DNA of 64,000 nt from Streptococcus thermophilus (GTDB lineage Bacteria > Bacillota > Bacilli > Lactobacillales > Streptococcaceae). The DNA is taken from positions 1,116,001 through 1,180,000 of the forward strand of contig NZ_CP038020.1 of NCBI RefSeq assembly GCF_010120595.1. Direction: 5' to 3'. Made by a program: the position numbers and the translations under genes. This document shows positions 27,582-38,215 of this stretch, piece after piece (the first letter of the stretch is position 1; the number at the start of each line of letters is the position of its first letter). The notes below the pieces were generated by a model, which did not search any database, had not been told where the DNA came from, and saw only the letters and a program-made list of their open reading frames with translations.

Positions 27582-28396
27582 GTTATTTGGGCCCCAGTGG
27601 GTCGTTTACGCACAATGCAGCCTTAAAGGCATTTCCTGAGGCAAGCTTGGTTTCTCTAGGTACCATTACTGAAGTTATCAAGTCATATGAAGAGGGACGT
27701 GTGGATTACGCAGTTATTCCTGTGGAAAATTCCATTGAGGGATCCGTTCATGAGAGTTTAGACTATCTCTTCCACCAGGCAGACATTCGTGCTGTGGCCG
27801 AGATTGTTCAACCCATCAAGCAACAGTTAATGGCTAGCAAACACCATGCAAAGATTGAAAAAATTTTCTCACATCCACAAGCGATTGCTCAAGGGAAAAA
27901 GTATATTAAAGATCATTTTCCACATGCTAAAATTGAGACAACAGCCAGTACAGCCTTTGCGGCTCGCTATGTCGCAGATAATCCTGACCAGCCTTATGCT
28001 GCAATCGCTCCGCATGCAGCTGCCAAGGAATACGGTCTCGAAATTTTAGCTAAGGATATTCAGGAAATTGAGAAGAATTATACCCGTTTCTGGTTATTAG
28101 GGAGCACTGTTCCTGAAATTCCGCTCAATCAGATTAATTGTAAATTAACGCTTGCCTTAACTCTACCTGACAATATGCCAGGTGCACTTTACAAGGCTTT
28201 ATCGACCTTTGCCTGGCGAGGCATTGACTTGACCAAGATTGAAAGCCGTCCTTTAAAGACGGTACTTGGCGAGTACTTCTTCATTATTGATTGTGATTAT
28301 ACAAAGAAAAAGTTGGCTCATTTCGCTCTTGAAGAGCTAACTGCAGTTGGAATTGGATATAAAATCTTGGGAGCTTACCAAGTCTATCAAATTTAA
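27572..28396 (+). CDS. pheA: Prephenate dehydratase
   Basis: A 274-residue monofunctional enzyme that turns prephenate into phenylpyruvate. The catalytic domain holds GYLGPSGSFTHNAA (about 3-16), VIPVENSIEGSVHE (about 48-61) and the active-site motif NYTRFWLLG (about 168-176). The C-terminal ACT domain (GALYKALSTFAWRGIDLTKI, then ESRP near 225-228) binds phenylalanine for feedback inhibition. It overlaps the aroK stop by 10 bases. Confidence 0.96.
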
Positions 28397-28407
28397 AGGG
28401 AAATCTT

Positions 28408-29838
28408 ATGACCAAATCTAACGATGTGCCATTTACGTATTATGAACGGTTACGTTACAGCTATCTTTTAAAAAATCTTGCCCGCCTTAATGGACAGCAG
28501 GCTTCGGAATTCAATTATCTACAAGGAAAGTTGGATGCCTATGAAGCTGAACGTTCCTACGAGAGGTATCAAGGTCAAAGAGCTGACTATCAAGAAGCAT
28601 GGCGCCAACCTTATGATAATCGTTCAAATTATTATCAGGAGCCTGATTATGAGGATGTCAACCAGCTAACAGAGGAAGGTCTGCCTGTCTATCGAGAGGA
28701 AGCGCCTCAACTAAAACCTAAGCGAAAAAAGGTTCAAAGACGAGTGCCCCCTTCAGTAATATCGGAACCAAAGTCCAATCCGCATTCAACAAAGAAAACG
28801 CGACATAAGAAAAAAAGAAAACTCAAGAAGGTTGTTAAACTGGTATTCAGATGCTTGAGTCTTGGGATTGTGTTCTTAGTGCTAGCAATGGCCTATCAAT
28901 TTTACAAAGGAACTGACCTTTCTGCTGCTGGTAACAATGGTAAAGCCTATCGACCGGCCTTAGTCGAAACCTTTAACGGTAAAGACACTAAGGATGGGGT
29001 GAATATCCTTATTTTGGGTTCTGACCAACGAGTCAGCCAAAAATCTACCGATGCCAGAACAGACTCTATTATAGTTGTCAATGTGGGCAATAAGGAAGGC
29101 AAAATCAAGATGGTAAGCTTTATGCGTGACACCTTGGTTAATATTAAGGGCGCTTCAGAGACAGACTATTCTCAGGATCTGAAACTCAATACTGCCTTCA
29201 ATATTGGTGAGCAAAACAATCATCAAGGAGCAGAGCTTATGCGACAGACGCTCAAACGAAATTTTGACATTGATATCAAGTACTATGCCATGGTCGACTT
29301 TGAGACCTTTGCGACAGGTATTGATACCCTGTTCCCAGATGGCGTGAAAATCAATGCCAAATTCTCCACTATTGATGGTAAAAAAGTATCTTCGGTCCAA
29401 GTTCCAGATGATTTGAGGATGGACAAGGATGGGAATGTTCCGAATCAAACCATTAAAGTCGGTAAGCAACAGATGGATGGACGAACTCTTCTTAATTACG
29501 CTCGTTTCCGTAAGGACGATGAAGGGGATTATGGGCGTACCAAGCGTCAACAACAAGTGATGCAAGCTATTATGAAGCAAGTTAAAAATCCTATTAGTCT
29601 TTTCAAGGGTCCTGAGGCTTTAGGAAAAGTATACTCACTGACTTCAACCAATATGAGCATGACGGAAATGTTGGATTTGGGTCTTTCAAATGCTGGTAGT
29701 TTTAAACATGGGATCAATTCTCAAACCATTCCTTCAGATGGTGATTGGATTGACAGCTATGATTTATATGGTGGTCAAGGGATTGAAATTGATTTTGATA
29801 ACTATCAGTCAAAATTAAAAGAACTAGGATTTAGATAA
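28408..29838 (+). CDS. LytR-CpsA-Psr (LCP) family cell-wall polymer ligase
   Basis: A 476-residue membrane protein at the end of the aromatic operon. A long charged, Lys/Arg- and Tyr-rich cytoplasmic N-terminus (about 1-145) is followed by one membrane helix (about 147-167) and an extracellular LCP domain: LILGSDQR (about 200), DARTDSIIVV (about 215-224), SFMRDTLV with conserved Arg (about 238-245) and RKDDEGDYGRTKRQQQV (about 370-386). LCP enzymes transfer wall polymers from lipid carriers to peptidoglycan. LytR-like proteins follow the aro genes in several streptococci. Confidence 0.9.
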   Translation: MTKSNDVPFTYYERLRYSYLLKNLARLNGQQASEFNYLQGKLDAYEAERSYERYQGQRADYQEAWRQPYDNRSNYYQEPDYEDVNQLTEEGLPVYREEAPQLKPKRKKVQRRVPPSVISEPKSNPHSTKKTRHKKKRKLKKVVKLVFRCLSLGIVFLVLAMAYQFYKGTDLSAAGNNGKAYRPALVETFNGKDTKDGVNILILGSDQRVSQKSTDARTDSIIVVNVGNKEGKIKMVSFMRDTLVNIKGASETDYSQDLKLNTAFNIGEQNNHQGAELMRQTLKRNFDIDIKYYAMVDFETFATGIDTLFPDGVKINAKFSTIDGKKVSSVQVPDDLRMDKDGNVPNQTIKVGKQQMDGRTLLNYARFRKDDEGDYGRTKRQQQVMQAIMKQVKNPISLFKGPEALGKVYSLTSTNMSMTEMLDLGLSNAGSFKHGINSQTIPSDGDWIDSYDLYGGQGIEIDFDNYQSKLKELGFR

Positions 29839-29877
29839 GAAAACAAAGCAGGTTCACACCGAACCTGCTTGTTTTTT
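29839..29877. terminator. Bidirectional terminator between the LCP gene and the TDT gene
   Basis: AAGCAGGTTC and GAACCTGCTT form a strong hairpin flanked by A and T runs. It covers the last codons of the convergent gene at 29854. Confidence 0.9.
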
Positions 29878-30792
29878 GGTATTAAGAGCTTGTATAAGCG
29901 CCTTGTATAAGAGTTTTAGAAAATGATAGAGCAAATAGGTCATGATGACAAGAACGAAGACGAACTCTACCTTATAAACCAATTGGGTAGCTGGATTGAC
30001 TAGTCCAAGACTAGTAGTGGCTGCCCTAAAAGCATTGACACTATTGACCAAGGGAAAGCTGAAAGCTGCAAAAAGTGGCATAAAGCCTTTTTTAACCAGT
30101 CTTACGAAGAGATTAAGAGCATAGAAAAAGAATGCTTGCGAGAATAAGAGTAGGGCAAGTAAAATAATAGTTGCAGGTCTTTGATTACTCTTGATTGAGC
30201 TGGTAATGAGAAGGGCCAGAGGTGCTGCTAAAATGGCAAGTATAGGTCGATAGAGGTGAGGGATGGCTATCTGTCTCATTCTCCACAAAACAAGTGGAAA
30301 GAGGGCTAGTGTCGCCAGTCCCGTTAGTCCCAGAATAAGTCCCTTGATGCTAGTTGGAACACTAGCTGGTACTGTCACAAGACTGATAGCAGGTCCAACG
30401 TAGATCACGAACCAGCTTGGAAAGACTTGGTTCAAAGATAGTGGGTGCATAAAACGCAGACTGAAAAAAATAATATAGGCAATATAAAGTCCAAGGAGCC
30501 CAACCCAAGTCACACTTAAGCCTATTTGAGCTAGTGGAAGGCGGCTGGCAAAGAGAAAGGCAGCCATAAAGTAGCTAGCAAAGGCCGAAGCAATGACTGG
30601 ATTGTGCAAATCTTCCCTTACTTTTTCAAAGCCAAGAATCAAGCGTCCTAGTATAAGCATAAAACCTATACTTGCCAGAAACCAAATGCCCTGAGCAATC
30701 AGGGCATAGTGGTTTATTTGATTGGATAAACTAAAGAGGGCAAGAACTAGACTAGATAGGACCAAGGGAATTTTCTTAAAAAATACCTTCAT
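29854..30792 (-). CDS. TDT-family membrane transporter (TehA/SLAC1-like)
   Basis: The start chosen is the ATG at 30792, giving 312 residues (MKVFFKKIPLVLSS); the frame extends to 30879 but that would run into the dehydrogenase gene. About ten hydrophobic helices, with IPLVLSSLVLALFSLSNQ near the N-terminus, fit the tellurite-resistance/dicarboxylate transporter family. The substrate is unknown. It lies 16 bases downstream of the acyl-CoA dehydrogenase gene and is probably cotranscribed with it. The ribosome binding site is weak. Confidence 0.85.
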   Translation of the reverse strand: MKVFFKKIPLVLSSLVLALFSLSNQINHYALIAQGIWFLASIGFMLILGRLILGFEKVREDLHNPVIASAFASYFMAAFLFASRLPLAQIGLSVTWVGLLGLYIAYIIFFSLRFMHPLSLNQVFPSWFVIYVGPAISLVTVPASVPTSIKGLILGLTGLATLALFPLVLWRMRQIAIPHLYRPILAILAAPLALLITSSIKSNQRPATIILLALLLFSQAFFFYALNLFVRLVKKGFMPLFAAFSFPLVNSVNAFRAATTSLGLVNPATQLVYKVEFVFVLVIMTYLLYHFLKLLYKALIQALNTKKQAGSV

Positions 30793-30808
30793 TGTTCTAC
30801 CGGCCTGT

Positions 30809-31873
30809 CTAGCTAGCTGCAAGAATGTGACGAAGCTGTACCGCACTCGGAGATACAATTGGAAGGAAGACGCCTTCATTCCAACGACGGATAAAGCTTG
30901 ACTCTGATTCTTTCAAATAGCCACGACCACCACTAGCCTGAAGTTCGAGGAGCAGGCTGTTGGCTACGACGTCGACAATATCGATACGCAATTGGAAAAG
31001 TTCACGTGGTTTTTCAATGAAATAATTAGCATCATTAAGACCCGCAAAGAGTTGGTCTTGAATAGCAAGAAGATTTCCACGTGTTGCTTCAAATTCCTCA
31101 CGAAGAACGCTACGGTTACTGTTTAGACTAGCTTCAACCTCATCAAGAGAACGTTGTGCCAAACCAAAGGCAAGACCAAATTGGAAACCAAGGAAGTTCG
31201 GACGTGTTTTGGCAATATAGTCTGCACCTTCTTTTGAAAGGACCCAATTAGGATCTAACTTAACGTGATCAAAAGTAAGAGAGGCAGTGTTAGCACCTTG
31301 AAGGGAAACAAATTCCAAATCTTCAGAACGGCTGAGGCCTTCAGCTTCAGATGGAATGGTGATAATCCAAGGTTGGCTACCGTCTTTAAAGTCAGCAGCA
31401 AAGAGAGCAGCGAATTTATCAGAACGAAGGTTAGTTACCCAAGGCAAACGACCATAGAGATAGTAGCCATCACCTTCTTGGCTGATAGTAACATTCAATT
31501 CTTCAATATCAGATAAGAATTTGACGGCGTTAGACAAACCGGTACCACCAGCACGCTCACCGGTATATAATTCTTTCAACCATGTTTCACGAGGGTAAGC
31601 ATTGTCGCTAGCTAAGATATACTCGATGAAAGTACGGTGTCCCCAAGAAATAAAGGAAGCTGTCAAAGAGTGTTGTGCCAATTCATTAAGCACATCAACA
31701 ACGTGAGTAGGACCACCACCTAGGCCATTAAACTCAGCAGGTACGCCGATCTTAAAGACGTCGTTTTCAGCAATTTTTTCAAGAAGTTGGTCCGCAATTG
31801 GTCCAGACTCTTGGTCAATATGGTCAGCGTTGGTGTCCAACCAAGTAAGGAATTCTTTTGAAAAACGTGACAT
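30809..31873 (-). CDS. Acyl-CoA dehydrogenase family protein
   Basis: A 354-residue protein with the acyl-CoA dehydrogenase fold: an N-terminal helical part with GVPAEFNGLGGGPTHVVDVL (about 38-57), a central beta part with GRLPWVTNLRSDKFAALFA, and a C-terminal four-helix part ending with GGRGYLKESESSFIRRW. It resembles the SfnB/DszC-like members that use reduced flavin as well as true dehydrogenases. Fatty acid beta-oxidation is not expected in S. thermophilus, so the substrate is open. A strong GAGGAGG precedes the ATG. The AhpD-like gene lies just upstream. Confidence 0.85.
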   Translation of the reverse strand: MSRFSKEFLTWLDTNADHIDQESGPIADQLLEKIAENDVFKIGVPAEFNGLGGGPTHVVDVLNELAQHSLTASFISWGHRTFIEYILASDNAYPRETWLKELYTGERAGGTGLSNAVKFLSDIEELNVTISQEGDGYYLYGRLPWVTNLRSDKFAALFAADFKDGSQPWIITIPSEAEGLSRSEDLEFVSLQGANTASLTFDHVKLDPNWVLSKEGADYIAKTRPNFLGFQFGLAFGLAQRSLDEVEASLNSNRSVLREEFEATRGNLLAIQDQLFAGLNDANYFIEKPRELFQLRIDIVDVVANSLLLELQASGGRGYLKESESSFIRRWNEGVFLPIVSPSAVQLRHILAAS

Positions 31874-31912
31874 AGGCTTAGATCCTCCTCTAGTTTATCG
31901 TTTGGTTTTGAA

Positions 31913-32461
31913 TTAAGCGAATTCTTGAAGTTCAGGGTTAATCAGTGTTTGTGCGAGATTGTTAGCGTAGTTACACAAGCTAGCAAGGCTGACACCCAAG
32001 ATAACGTCAAGGGCATTTTGAGCAGTGTAGCCAGCTTCCAAGAAGTCATTGTAGGCTTCGTCACCAACAGCACCTTTAGTATTGATTACGGCAATAGTGA
32101 ATTTAGCAAGGGTATCAAGTTTTGGATCGTCTTCGATTGGTGTACGGTTACGAAGGGCTTCCAAAAGTTGAGGTGCCATTTGGATTTGCTTGATTGAAAA
32201 GGCTGTGTGACCTGCCACACAGAAGGCACATCCGTTAGTAACAGCAGCTGTAATTTGAACAACCTCACGTTCAGTTGGTGTCAATGAATTGCGACGGTTG
32301 ATTTCACCGACAGTACGGTAAGCTTCAAGCGCAGTTGGCGCATTAGCAAGGAGACCAATCAAGTTTGGAATGAATCCCCCATTGGCATCTTTGACTGTTT
32401 GAAGGACGTCTTTAACTTCTTCTGGTGCAGTTTCGATTGTATGAATGGTAATATCTGGCAT
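31913..32461 (-). CDS. Carboxymuconolactone decarboxylase / AhpD-like protein
   Basis: A 182-residue helical protein with the AhpD redox motif CAFCVAGHTAF (about 76-86): two Cys and a His in the CxxC-x3-H arrangement of alkylhydroperoxidase D-like proteins. It probably acts as a thiol peroxidase or disulfide reductase. It is followed by the acyl-CoA dehydrogenase and TDT genes with short gaps, so the three form an operon of unknown joint role. Confidence 0.9.
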   Translation of the reverse strand: MPDITIHTIETAPEEVKDVLQTVKDANGGFIPNLIGLLANAPTALEAYRTVGEINRRNSLTPTEREVVQITAAVTNGCAFCVAGHTAFSIKQIQMAPQLLEALRNRTPIEDDPKLDTLAKFTIAVINTKGAVGDEAYNDFLEAGYTAQNALDVILGVSLASLCNYANNLAQTLINPELQEFA

Positions 32462-32604
32462 GATTTCTATTCTCCTTTAGATAGAAACGACATCTAGCAA
32501 GTTGCTGAGTCGTTTAATTTTTTGTCATGGACCTATGATAGCACGGTATGACTTTTCTGTAAAATTTATATTATTTATGGCTAGTCATAAATTTGATTTA
32601 TATG

Positions 32605-32613
32605 TGCTATAAT
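32605..32613 (+). promoter_or_regulatory. Extended -10 promoter of the rRNA methyltransferase gene
   Basis: TGCTATAAT, 63 bases before the ATG at 32677. The divergent AhpD-like gene starts at 32461, so the 215-base gap holds promoters for both directions. Confidence 0.65.
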
Positions 32614-32673
32614 GGAGGGTAGTAAAAGGCCTTTGAAGGTATATTTAGGCCCCCTAAAAGTAAAGAAAGTTGA

Positions 32674-34160
<1,487 letters not shown>

Positions 34161-34187
34161 CTCAAAAGGTTCTCCGAACCTTTTGAG
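34161..34187. repeat. Perfect 12-bp hairpin after the rlmD repeat
   Basis: CTCAAAAGGTTC and GAACCTTTTGAG flank a three-base loop. No T run follows, so a terminator role is doubtful. It may belong to a small palindromic repeat element. Confidence 0.7.
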
Positions 34188-34194
34188 TCCCACG

Positions 34195-34267
34195 GACGCA
34201 TCATGTTGAATGCGTAACACTGCTTGTACGAGCTACGAAGTAGCATAGTAGAAACGGAAGGCCCACC
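34195..34267 (+). repeat. rlmD 3'-end repeat, copy B (degenerate)
   Basis: Starts CGCATCATGTTGAATGCG and continues with CACTGCTTGTACGAGCTACG, matching the gene end at 33992-34030, and ends in GGCCCACCAT, like GCCCATGC in copy A. Confidence 0.65.
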
Positions 34268-34329
34268 ATATTGAACTAATATAAGTATTAAAAATCCTGT
34301 GACCAATGCAAATTTTGGAGGTGTAGATT

Positions 34330-34561
34330 ATGGCTTCAAGCAAAGAATATTTAGATTTCATTATTGTGAATTTATGATGATAGATTTTTAGTGAAGCCTT
34401 TTAAATCTGCAATAGCATATATGCCAAATGCAAAGTACGAGTCACCATATGATGGAGCAAATGAAATGCTGTTGGTAGATGATGTTGACAACAAAAATTA
34501 TTTAACTGGCTTATTCAATGCAATGTATGATGAATTACCTGCACCTAAACCAAAGAAATGA
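34330..34561 (+). pseudogene. TfoX-like protein gene with internal deletion
   Basis: The frame begins GGAGGTGTAGATT-ATG and MASSKEYLDFII, the usual start of small TfoX N-terminal-domain proteins, then hits TGA after 15 codons. A second frame resumes with DDRFLVKP, AIAYMPNAKYESPYDGAN and MLLVDDVDN, ending ELPAPKPKK. About 30-40 residues between the two parts are missing relative to the roughly 105-residue family. The gene is not functional. Confidence 0.8.
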
Positions 34562-34586
34562 TCAGAGTGGAATTTAAGGAGAAAAA

Positions 34587-35137
34587 ACGATTTTAGAAAC
34601 GGAAAGGTTGATTCTTCGCCCATGGGAAGAAAGAGATGCCAATGATTTATTCCAATATGCCAGTAATCCAGAGGTTCAGAGGTTGGTCCGATTGCAGGTT
34701 GGCCAGTACATACTAGTGTTGAAAACAGTAGGGAAATTATAAAAAGTTATTTTTCCGCACCTGAGACATACGCTATAGTTTTAAAAGAAACAATGCAGCC
34801 AGTGGGTAGCATAGGTTTGATGATTGGCTCTGCAAGTGATATAGGTATTCCTGATGCTGAGGCGGAGGTTGGTTACTGGATAGGAGTTCTGTATTGGGGT
34901 CAGGGGCTTATACCAGAAGCAGTTCGTGAGATAATGAGACATGGATTTGATGACTTGAATTTGGAGAAAATGTGGTTCGGTTATTTTGACGGCAATACAA
35001 AGTCAAAGAGAGTTCAGGAAAAATGTGGGTTCCGTTATCATCATATAAAAGAGAAGGTTCCATGTGCATTGGAAGGTGTTTTTAGCACAGAACACATCGC
35101 CTGTCTCTCAAAGGCAGAGTGGATTTCAATTAAGTAA
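34587..35137 (+). pseudogene. GNAT (RimJ/RimL-type) acetyltransferase gene, frameshifted
   Basis: The frame reads LETERLILRPWEERDANDLF, the classical RimJ/RimL-type N-terminus, and later GYWIGVLYWGQGLIPEAVRE with the acetyl-CoA loop. Two lesions are visible. The start position after AAGGAG is ACG instead of ATG (34587). An 8-bp tandem duplication CAGAGGTT (34669-34676 and 34677-34684) shifts the frame. The C-terminal part from 34793 is still open but lacks the N-terminal domain. Confidence 0.85.
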
Positions 35138-35229
35138 ATCTTAGTTTGTTGAGGTCATACCTTTAAATGATAACCTTATGCGATCGTTAAAAGCTCTATA
35201 GACCTGTTTCTACATACAGATAGGTTCAC

Positions 35230-35300
35230 TCGTTTCATGTTGATGTAGTATCACTGCTTGTAAGATTTGAAAAATAAATTTGCGTAGCGTCGTAAAGGTT
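35230..35300 (+). repeat. rlmD 3'-end repeat, copy C (degenerate)
   Basis: TTCATGTTGATGTAGTATCACTGCTTGTAAG matches the end of rlmD (CATGTTGAGGCGGTATCACTACTTGTACG) and continues into GTAGCGTCGTAAAGG. It lies right before the gene at 35317. Confidence 0.6.
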
Positions 35301-35316
35301 AAATGGAGGGTTATCG

Positions 35317-35883
35317 ATGGTTATATTGGAATTGTATCAAGGTGATTATCAAAAGGATTTAGTCGCGTTTGATTCTTTAGAAGAGGGGAGAGCGTTTGTA
35401 GCTCAAATCCCGGGGTATACTTTAGAAACAGAAGATGGGTTTGGGGTGGAGTTTGTGAACCCAAAATACTTGCCGGATTATATGGAAATTGTCTTTAACG
35501 GAAATATTGTCCCTCTATCTAGATTTTCGTTTAATTCTGAAGAAAATGTGGATATTATTTGGAAAGAAATTTCGAATCTATCCGTTAAAAACGATAAAGT
35601 GATTGAAGGATATTCAAAAATCGACGCGTATGTCGTTAACAACGATGAAGTGAAAGCCTATGTCGAAGCAAGAGAAGCGAACTATCGCAAGGCAAAAGAC
35701 TTTCTAGAACGCTGTGGATATGAGGCCGACAGAAGCTTTTTCGGAAGTGAAGACGGCGAAGCGATTCTCTATAGAAAAAAAGGTACCGAAGATTGGAAAT
35801 TCTTATGCCACTTAGACCCACTATTTGTAGAGATTGAAGATGTAGAAGGATATGTCAAAGAAGAGATTCAATTGTTAAACTAA
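35317..35883 (+). CDS. Hypothetical acidic protein, 188 residues, lone intact gene among rlmD repeats
   Basis: ATG at 35317 follows AATGGAGGG. The 188-residue product is acidic and soluble (MVILELYQGDYQKDLVAFDS, then EEGRAFVAQIPGYTLETEDG, C-terminal HLDPLFVEIEDVEGYVKEE). I do not recognise the family. Size, acidity and isolated position in a decayed accessory patch resemble immunity proteins of polymorphic toxins or bacteriocins, but no toxin is next to it. It is the only complete frame between copies C and D of the rlmD repeat, so it may be cargo of a lost element. Confidence 0.7.
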   Translation: MVILELYQGDYQKDLVAFDSLEEGRAFVAQIPGYTLETEDGFGVEFVNPKYLPDYMEIVFNGNIVPLSRFSFNSEENVDIIWKEISNLSVKNDKVIEGYSKIDAYVVNNDEVKAYVEAREANYRKAKDFLERCGYEADRSFFGSEDGEAILYRKKGTEDWKFLCHLDPLFVEIEDVEGYVKEEIQLLN

Positions 35884-35962
35884 AGAATGTTGCGAAGGCG
35901 TGGCGTGAGTTATATTTAAAAAGGCTTCTATTTTGCCAGATGGTGGAATTAAGGAGAAATTT

Positions 35963-36244
35963 ATGACCTTAAAACAAATTAAATTTAATCCTTTTAAACA
36001 CTGGGGAATCATCAGCGACTTGTATAAGCAGTCCTTTCCAAAGGAGGAGCGAATTCCCTTCTTTGGACTTGGCTCTTATTATTGAGAAAAATGGATTTAC
36101 ACTGTGTCCCTGTCTCATTCGTGAATTAGGCGTTGACTTTGCTCTTATGAGCCAGACAGGGCAACTAATTCCATTCGACTATCAGGATATCTTTGACAAT
36201 TTCTCTTTTGGACTTGGAGATGTATCAATTTGTTCGATAAATTA
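35963..36244 (+). pseudogene. Remnant: N-terminus of a GNAT-like protein joined to an unknown fragment
   Basis: GGAGAAATTT precedes an ATG at 35963 and a frame MTLKQIKFNPFKHWG then LYKQSFPKEERIPFF, which looks like the beginning of a small GNAT acetyltransferase; it stops at 36082. A different frame then runs to 36244 (LIIEKNGFTLCPCLIRELGVD and on), of no recognised family. It looks like a deletion junction. Confidence 0.5.
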
Positions 36245-36337
36245 ATAAAACGTACCTTACCAAAATTGTACTGAACTAAAAAATTATCTAATTGAGAAAA
36301 GAACAAAAGTTTTGGTCTATAATATAGATATTTTCTA

Positions 36338-36545
36338 GCATCACATGTGGAGGCAGTCTCACTGCTTTTACGAGCTGAGACCTCAGCGAAGTAGAAGCAG
36401 ATGTTCCGCCCATGCGACAAGGTGAGACCGAAGGTCGAGAAGGTGCCCTGGGGTATAGGACTCGTAGAATGAGGAGGTACACCGACGAGATGATACGGTA
36501 AGTCCGAACCGCTTAGTGTGAGTTTATTGGTAAAACGCAGCTAAA
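36338..36545 (+). repeat. rlmD 3'-end repeat, copy D (long, with internal insertion)
   Basis: Homologous to 33991-34160 over its whole length, including the segment GACCTCAGCGAAGTAGAAGC and the GATACGGTAA and CGCAGCTAA segments beyond the gene stop, but with an extra 45-50 bases in the middle. It lies 2.3 kb from copy A. Between the two are only fragments and one intact small gene. Confidence 0.75.
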
Positions 36546-36667
36546 CGTCTCGAATATTTCATTCACGGTGAGATGCTGTAGCTAAGAATGAGCTAATTGA
36601 GGATTTCAATTTTATAGGAATTGGCTTTAGTAACCTTAAAAAATAGATATTCATCATTATAAATATC

Positions 36668-36708
36668 AAAAAAGAAAGGACAACATTGGTACTGATCCTT
36701 TCTTTTTT
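36668..36708. terminator. Bidirectional terminator
   Basis: AAAAAAGAAAGG and CCTTTCTTTTTT flank a 17-base loop. It faces the end of the Rgg-like remnant on the minus strand. The rest of 36546-36726 holds no gene. Confidence 0.75.
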
Positions 36709-36991
36709 CGATTATCGTTTTAAAATCTAATTAACAATTTTAGAGTAATGTTCGGTGTATTGCTCTTTTAACTCATTTTCTCCTAAAAGTTCGAAAACTT
36801 GTATAGCCTGTTTCATTTTGGTCATATCATTATTTGAACCTTTCTTAAATTCAAAATATCCAGTAGCATAAAGAAATACGGTTTCTTCGTAGAAATTGAA
36901 TTTATTAGTTAATAGTTTTTTTATTTCAGTGATTAAAAAACTGGATACTGTCAATAATTATGTGTAAACACTCAAGTAGAGTTGAAGAATG

Positions 36992-38215
36992 TTAATCAAA
37001 TAAGCTTTCAAGTGTGTCAGCACAATGGCCAAACCCTTTATGGATGCGTTGATTTTGCTTGAAATTATAATCTTCAAACAGGGTAACTAAATAACGTTCC
37101 AGAGCCTCCTCGTTAGGAAAAAGGACCTTCTTTTTCGTTTGACGTTTGATTTCTTTGTTAAGAGACTCAATGAGGTTTGTCGAATAAATACTATGCCAAA
37201 TCTGGTAGGGAAACTGATAAAAAGTTAAAAGATTATCCGTATTCTCCAGACTTTCCATGACTTTCCTATACTTTGGTTTCCATTCGGCGATAAAGTTCTC
37301 TAAAGCTTGCACTGCCATTTCTAAATTTTCAGCACGATAAATCGTTTTAAATTGCTCCAGAATAACCGCTCTATCTGCTCGTTTCACTTTACTAGCTAGA
37401 TTTCGACTAATATGAATTAAGCAACGTTGTTGTTTAGCTAATGGGTAAGCCTGATTGATAATCTCTTCAAGCCCCTTGAAGCCATCGGTCACTACAAGAG
37501 AAACCTGTTGGATTCCTTGGTTTTGAAGCTTGTCTAACAGGGTGGACCAAGAAGCATTGTTTTCATTTGGGGCGATTTCATATCTAAGAACAGCCTTCTG
37601 TCCTTCTGGTGTAATGCCAAGTGCGATATGAATACATTCTTTACTAACGGTTCCAAGTCTTAAGGGGAGATAGGTTCCGTCAAGAAATAAAACAGAGTAA
37701 TTGGCTTCTAAGCTTCGCTCATGAAAAGTAGCGACATTCTCCTGAGTTGCTTTTGAGATATTAGAAATTGTGGCAGGACTATAGTGATGACCATACATTC
37801 GCTCGATGATATCACTAATTTCTCGAGTCGTTACACCGGTTTGATAGAGTTTGATAACCATCTCTTCCAAGTGGTCATCTCGACGTCCATAAGCGGGAAG
37901 CAAAGCTGGACTAAAGTTCCCATTACGATCTCTAGGAATACTCAACTGAACAGTCCCATATTTGGTTTCGAATTTCCGTGCATAGCTTCCGTTACGACTA
38001 TTCCCAGAATTATAGCCTAATTTTCCGTGCATAGCTTCCGTTACGACTATTCCCAGAATTATAGCCTAATTTATCGTAAGGTTCATACCCTAAAAAGGCT
38101 GATAACTCTGCTTGAAGCAGATCATTCATTGCTGTTTCAAGAGAAGTACGGAAAAATTCATCAATATCTTGCTTTTGGGCTAGGAAGTTAAGTAGTTCTG
38201 TGGTAACTGAGTCAT
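36992..38215 (-). pseudogene. IS256-family transposase, frameshifted
   Basis: From the expected ATG at 38215 the frame closes after 11 codons, apparently through a one-base deletion. A 49-bp tandem duplication (37974-38022 and 38023-38071) adds a second shift. The longest remaining frame (38032-36992) gives 346 residues with the DDE residues of the family (LFLDGTYLPLR, VVTDGFKGLE, and STNLIESLNKEIKRQ). The total span corresponds to a 391-residue transposase plus 48 bases, as expected from a loss of 1 and a gain of 49. The N-terminal DNA-binding part is out of frame, so it is probably inactive. Confidence 0.85.
37974..38071. repeat. 49-bp perfect tandem duplication inside the transposase gene
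   Basis: Two identical 49-base units, each starting TTCCGTGCATAGCTTCCG. 49 is not a multiple of three, so it breaks the frame. Confidence 0.97.

Noticed and set aside
30793..30879. Longer TDT transporter starting at 30879
   Set aside because: It would overlap the acyl-CoA dehydrogenase gene by 71 bases and adds a charged stretch before the first membrane helix.
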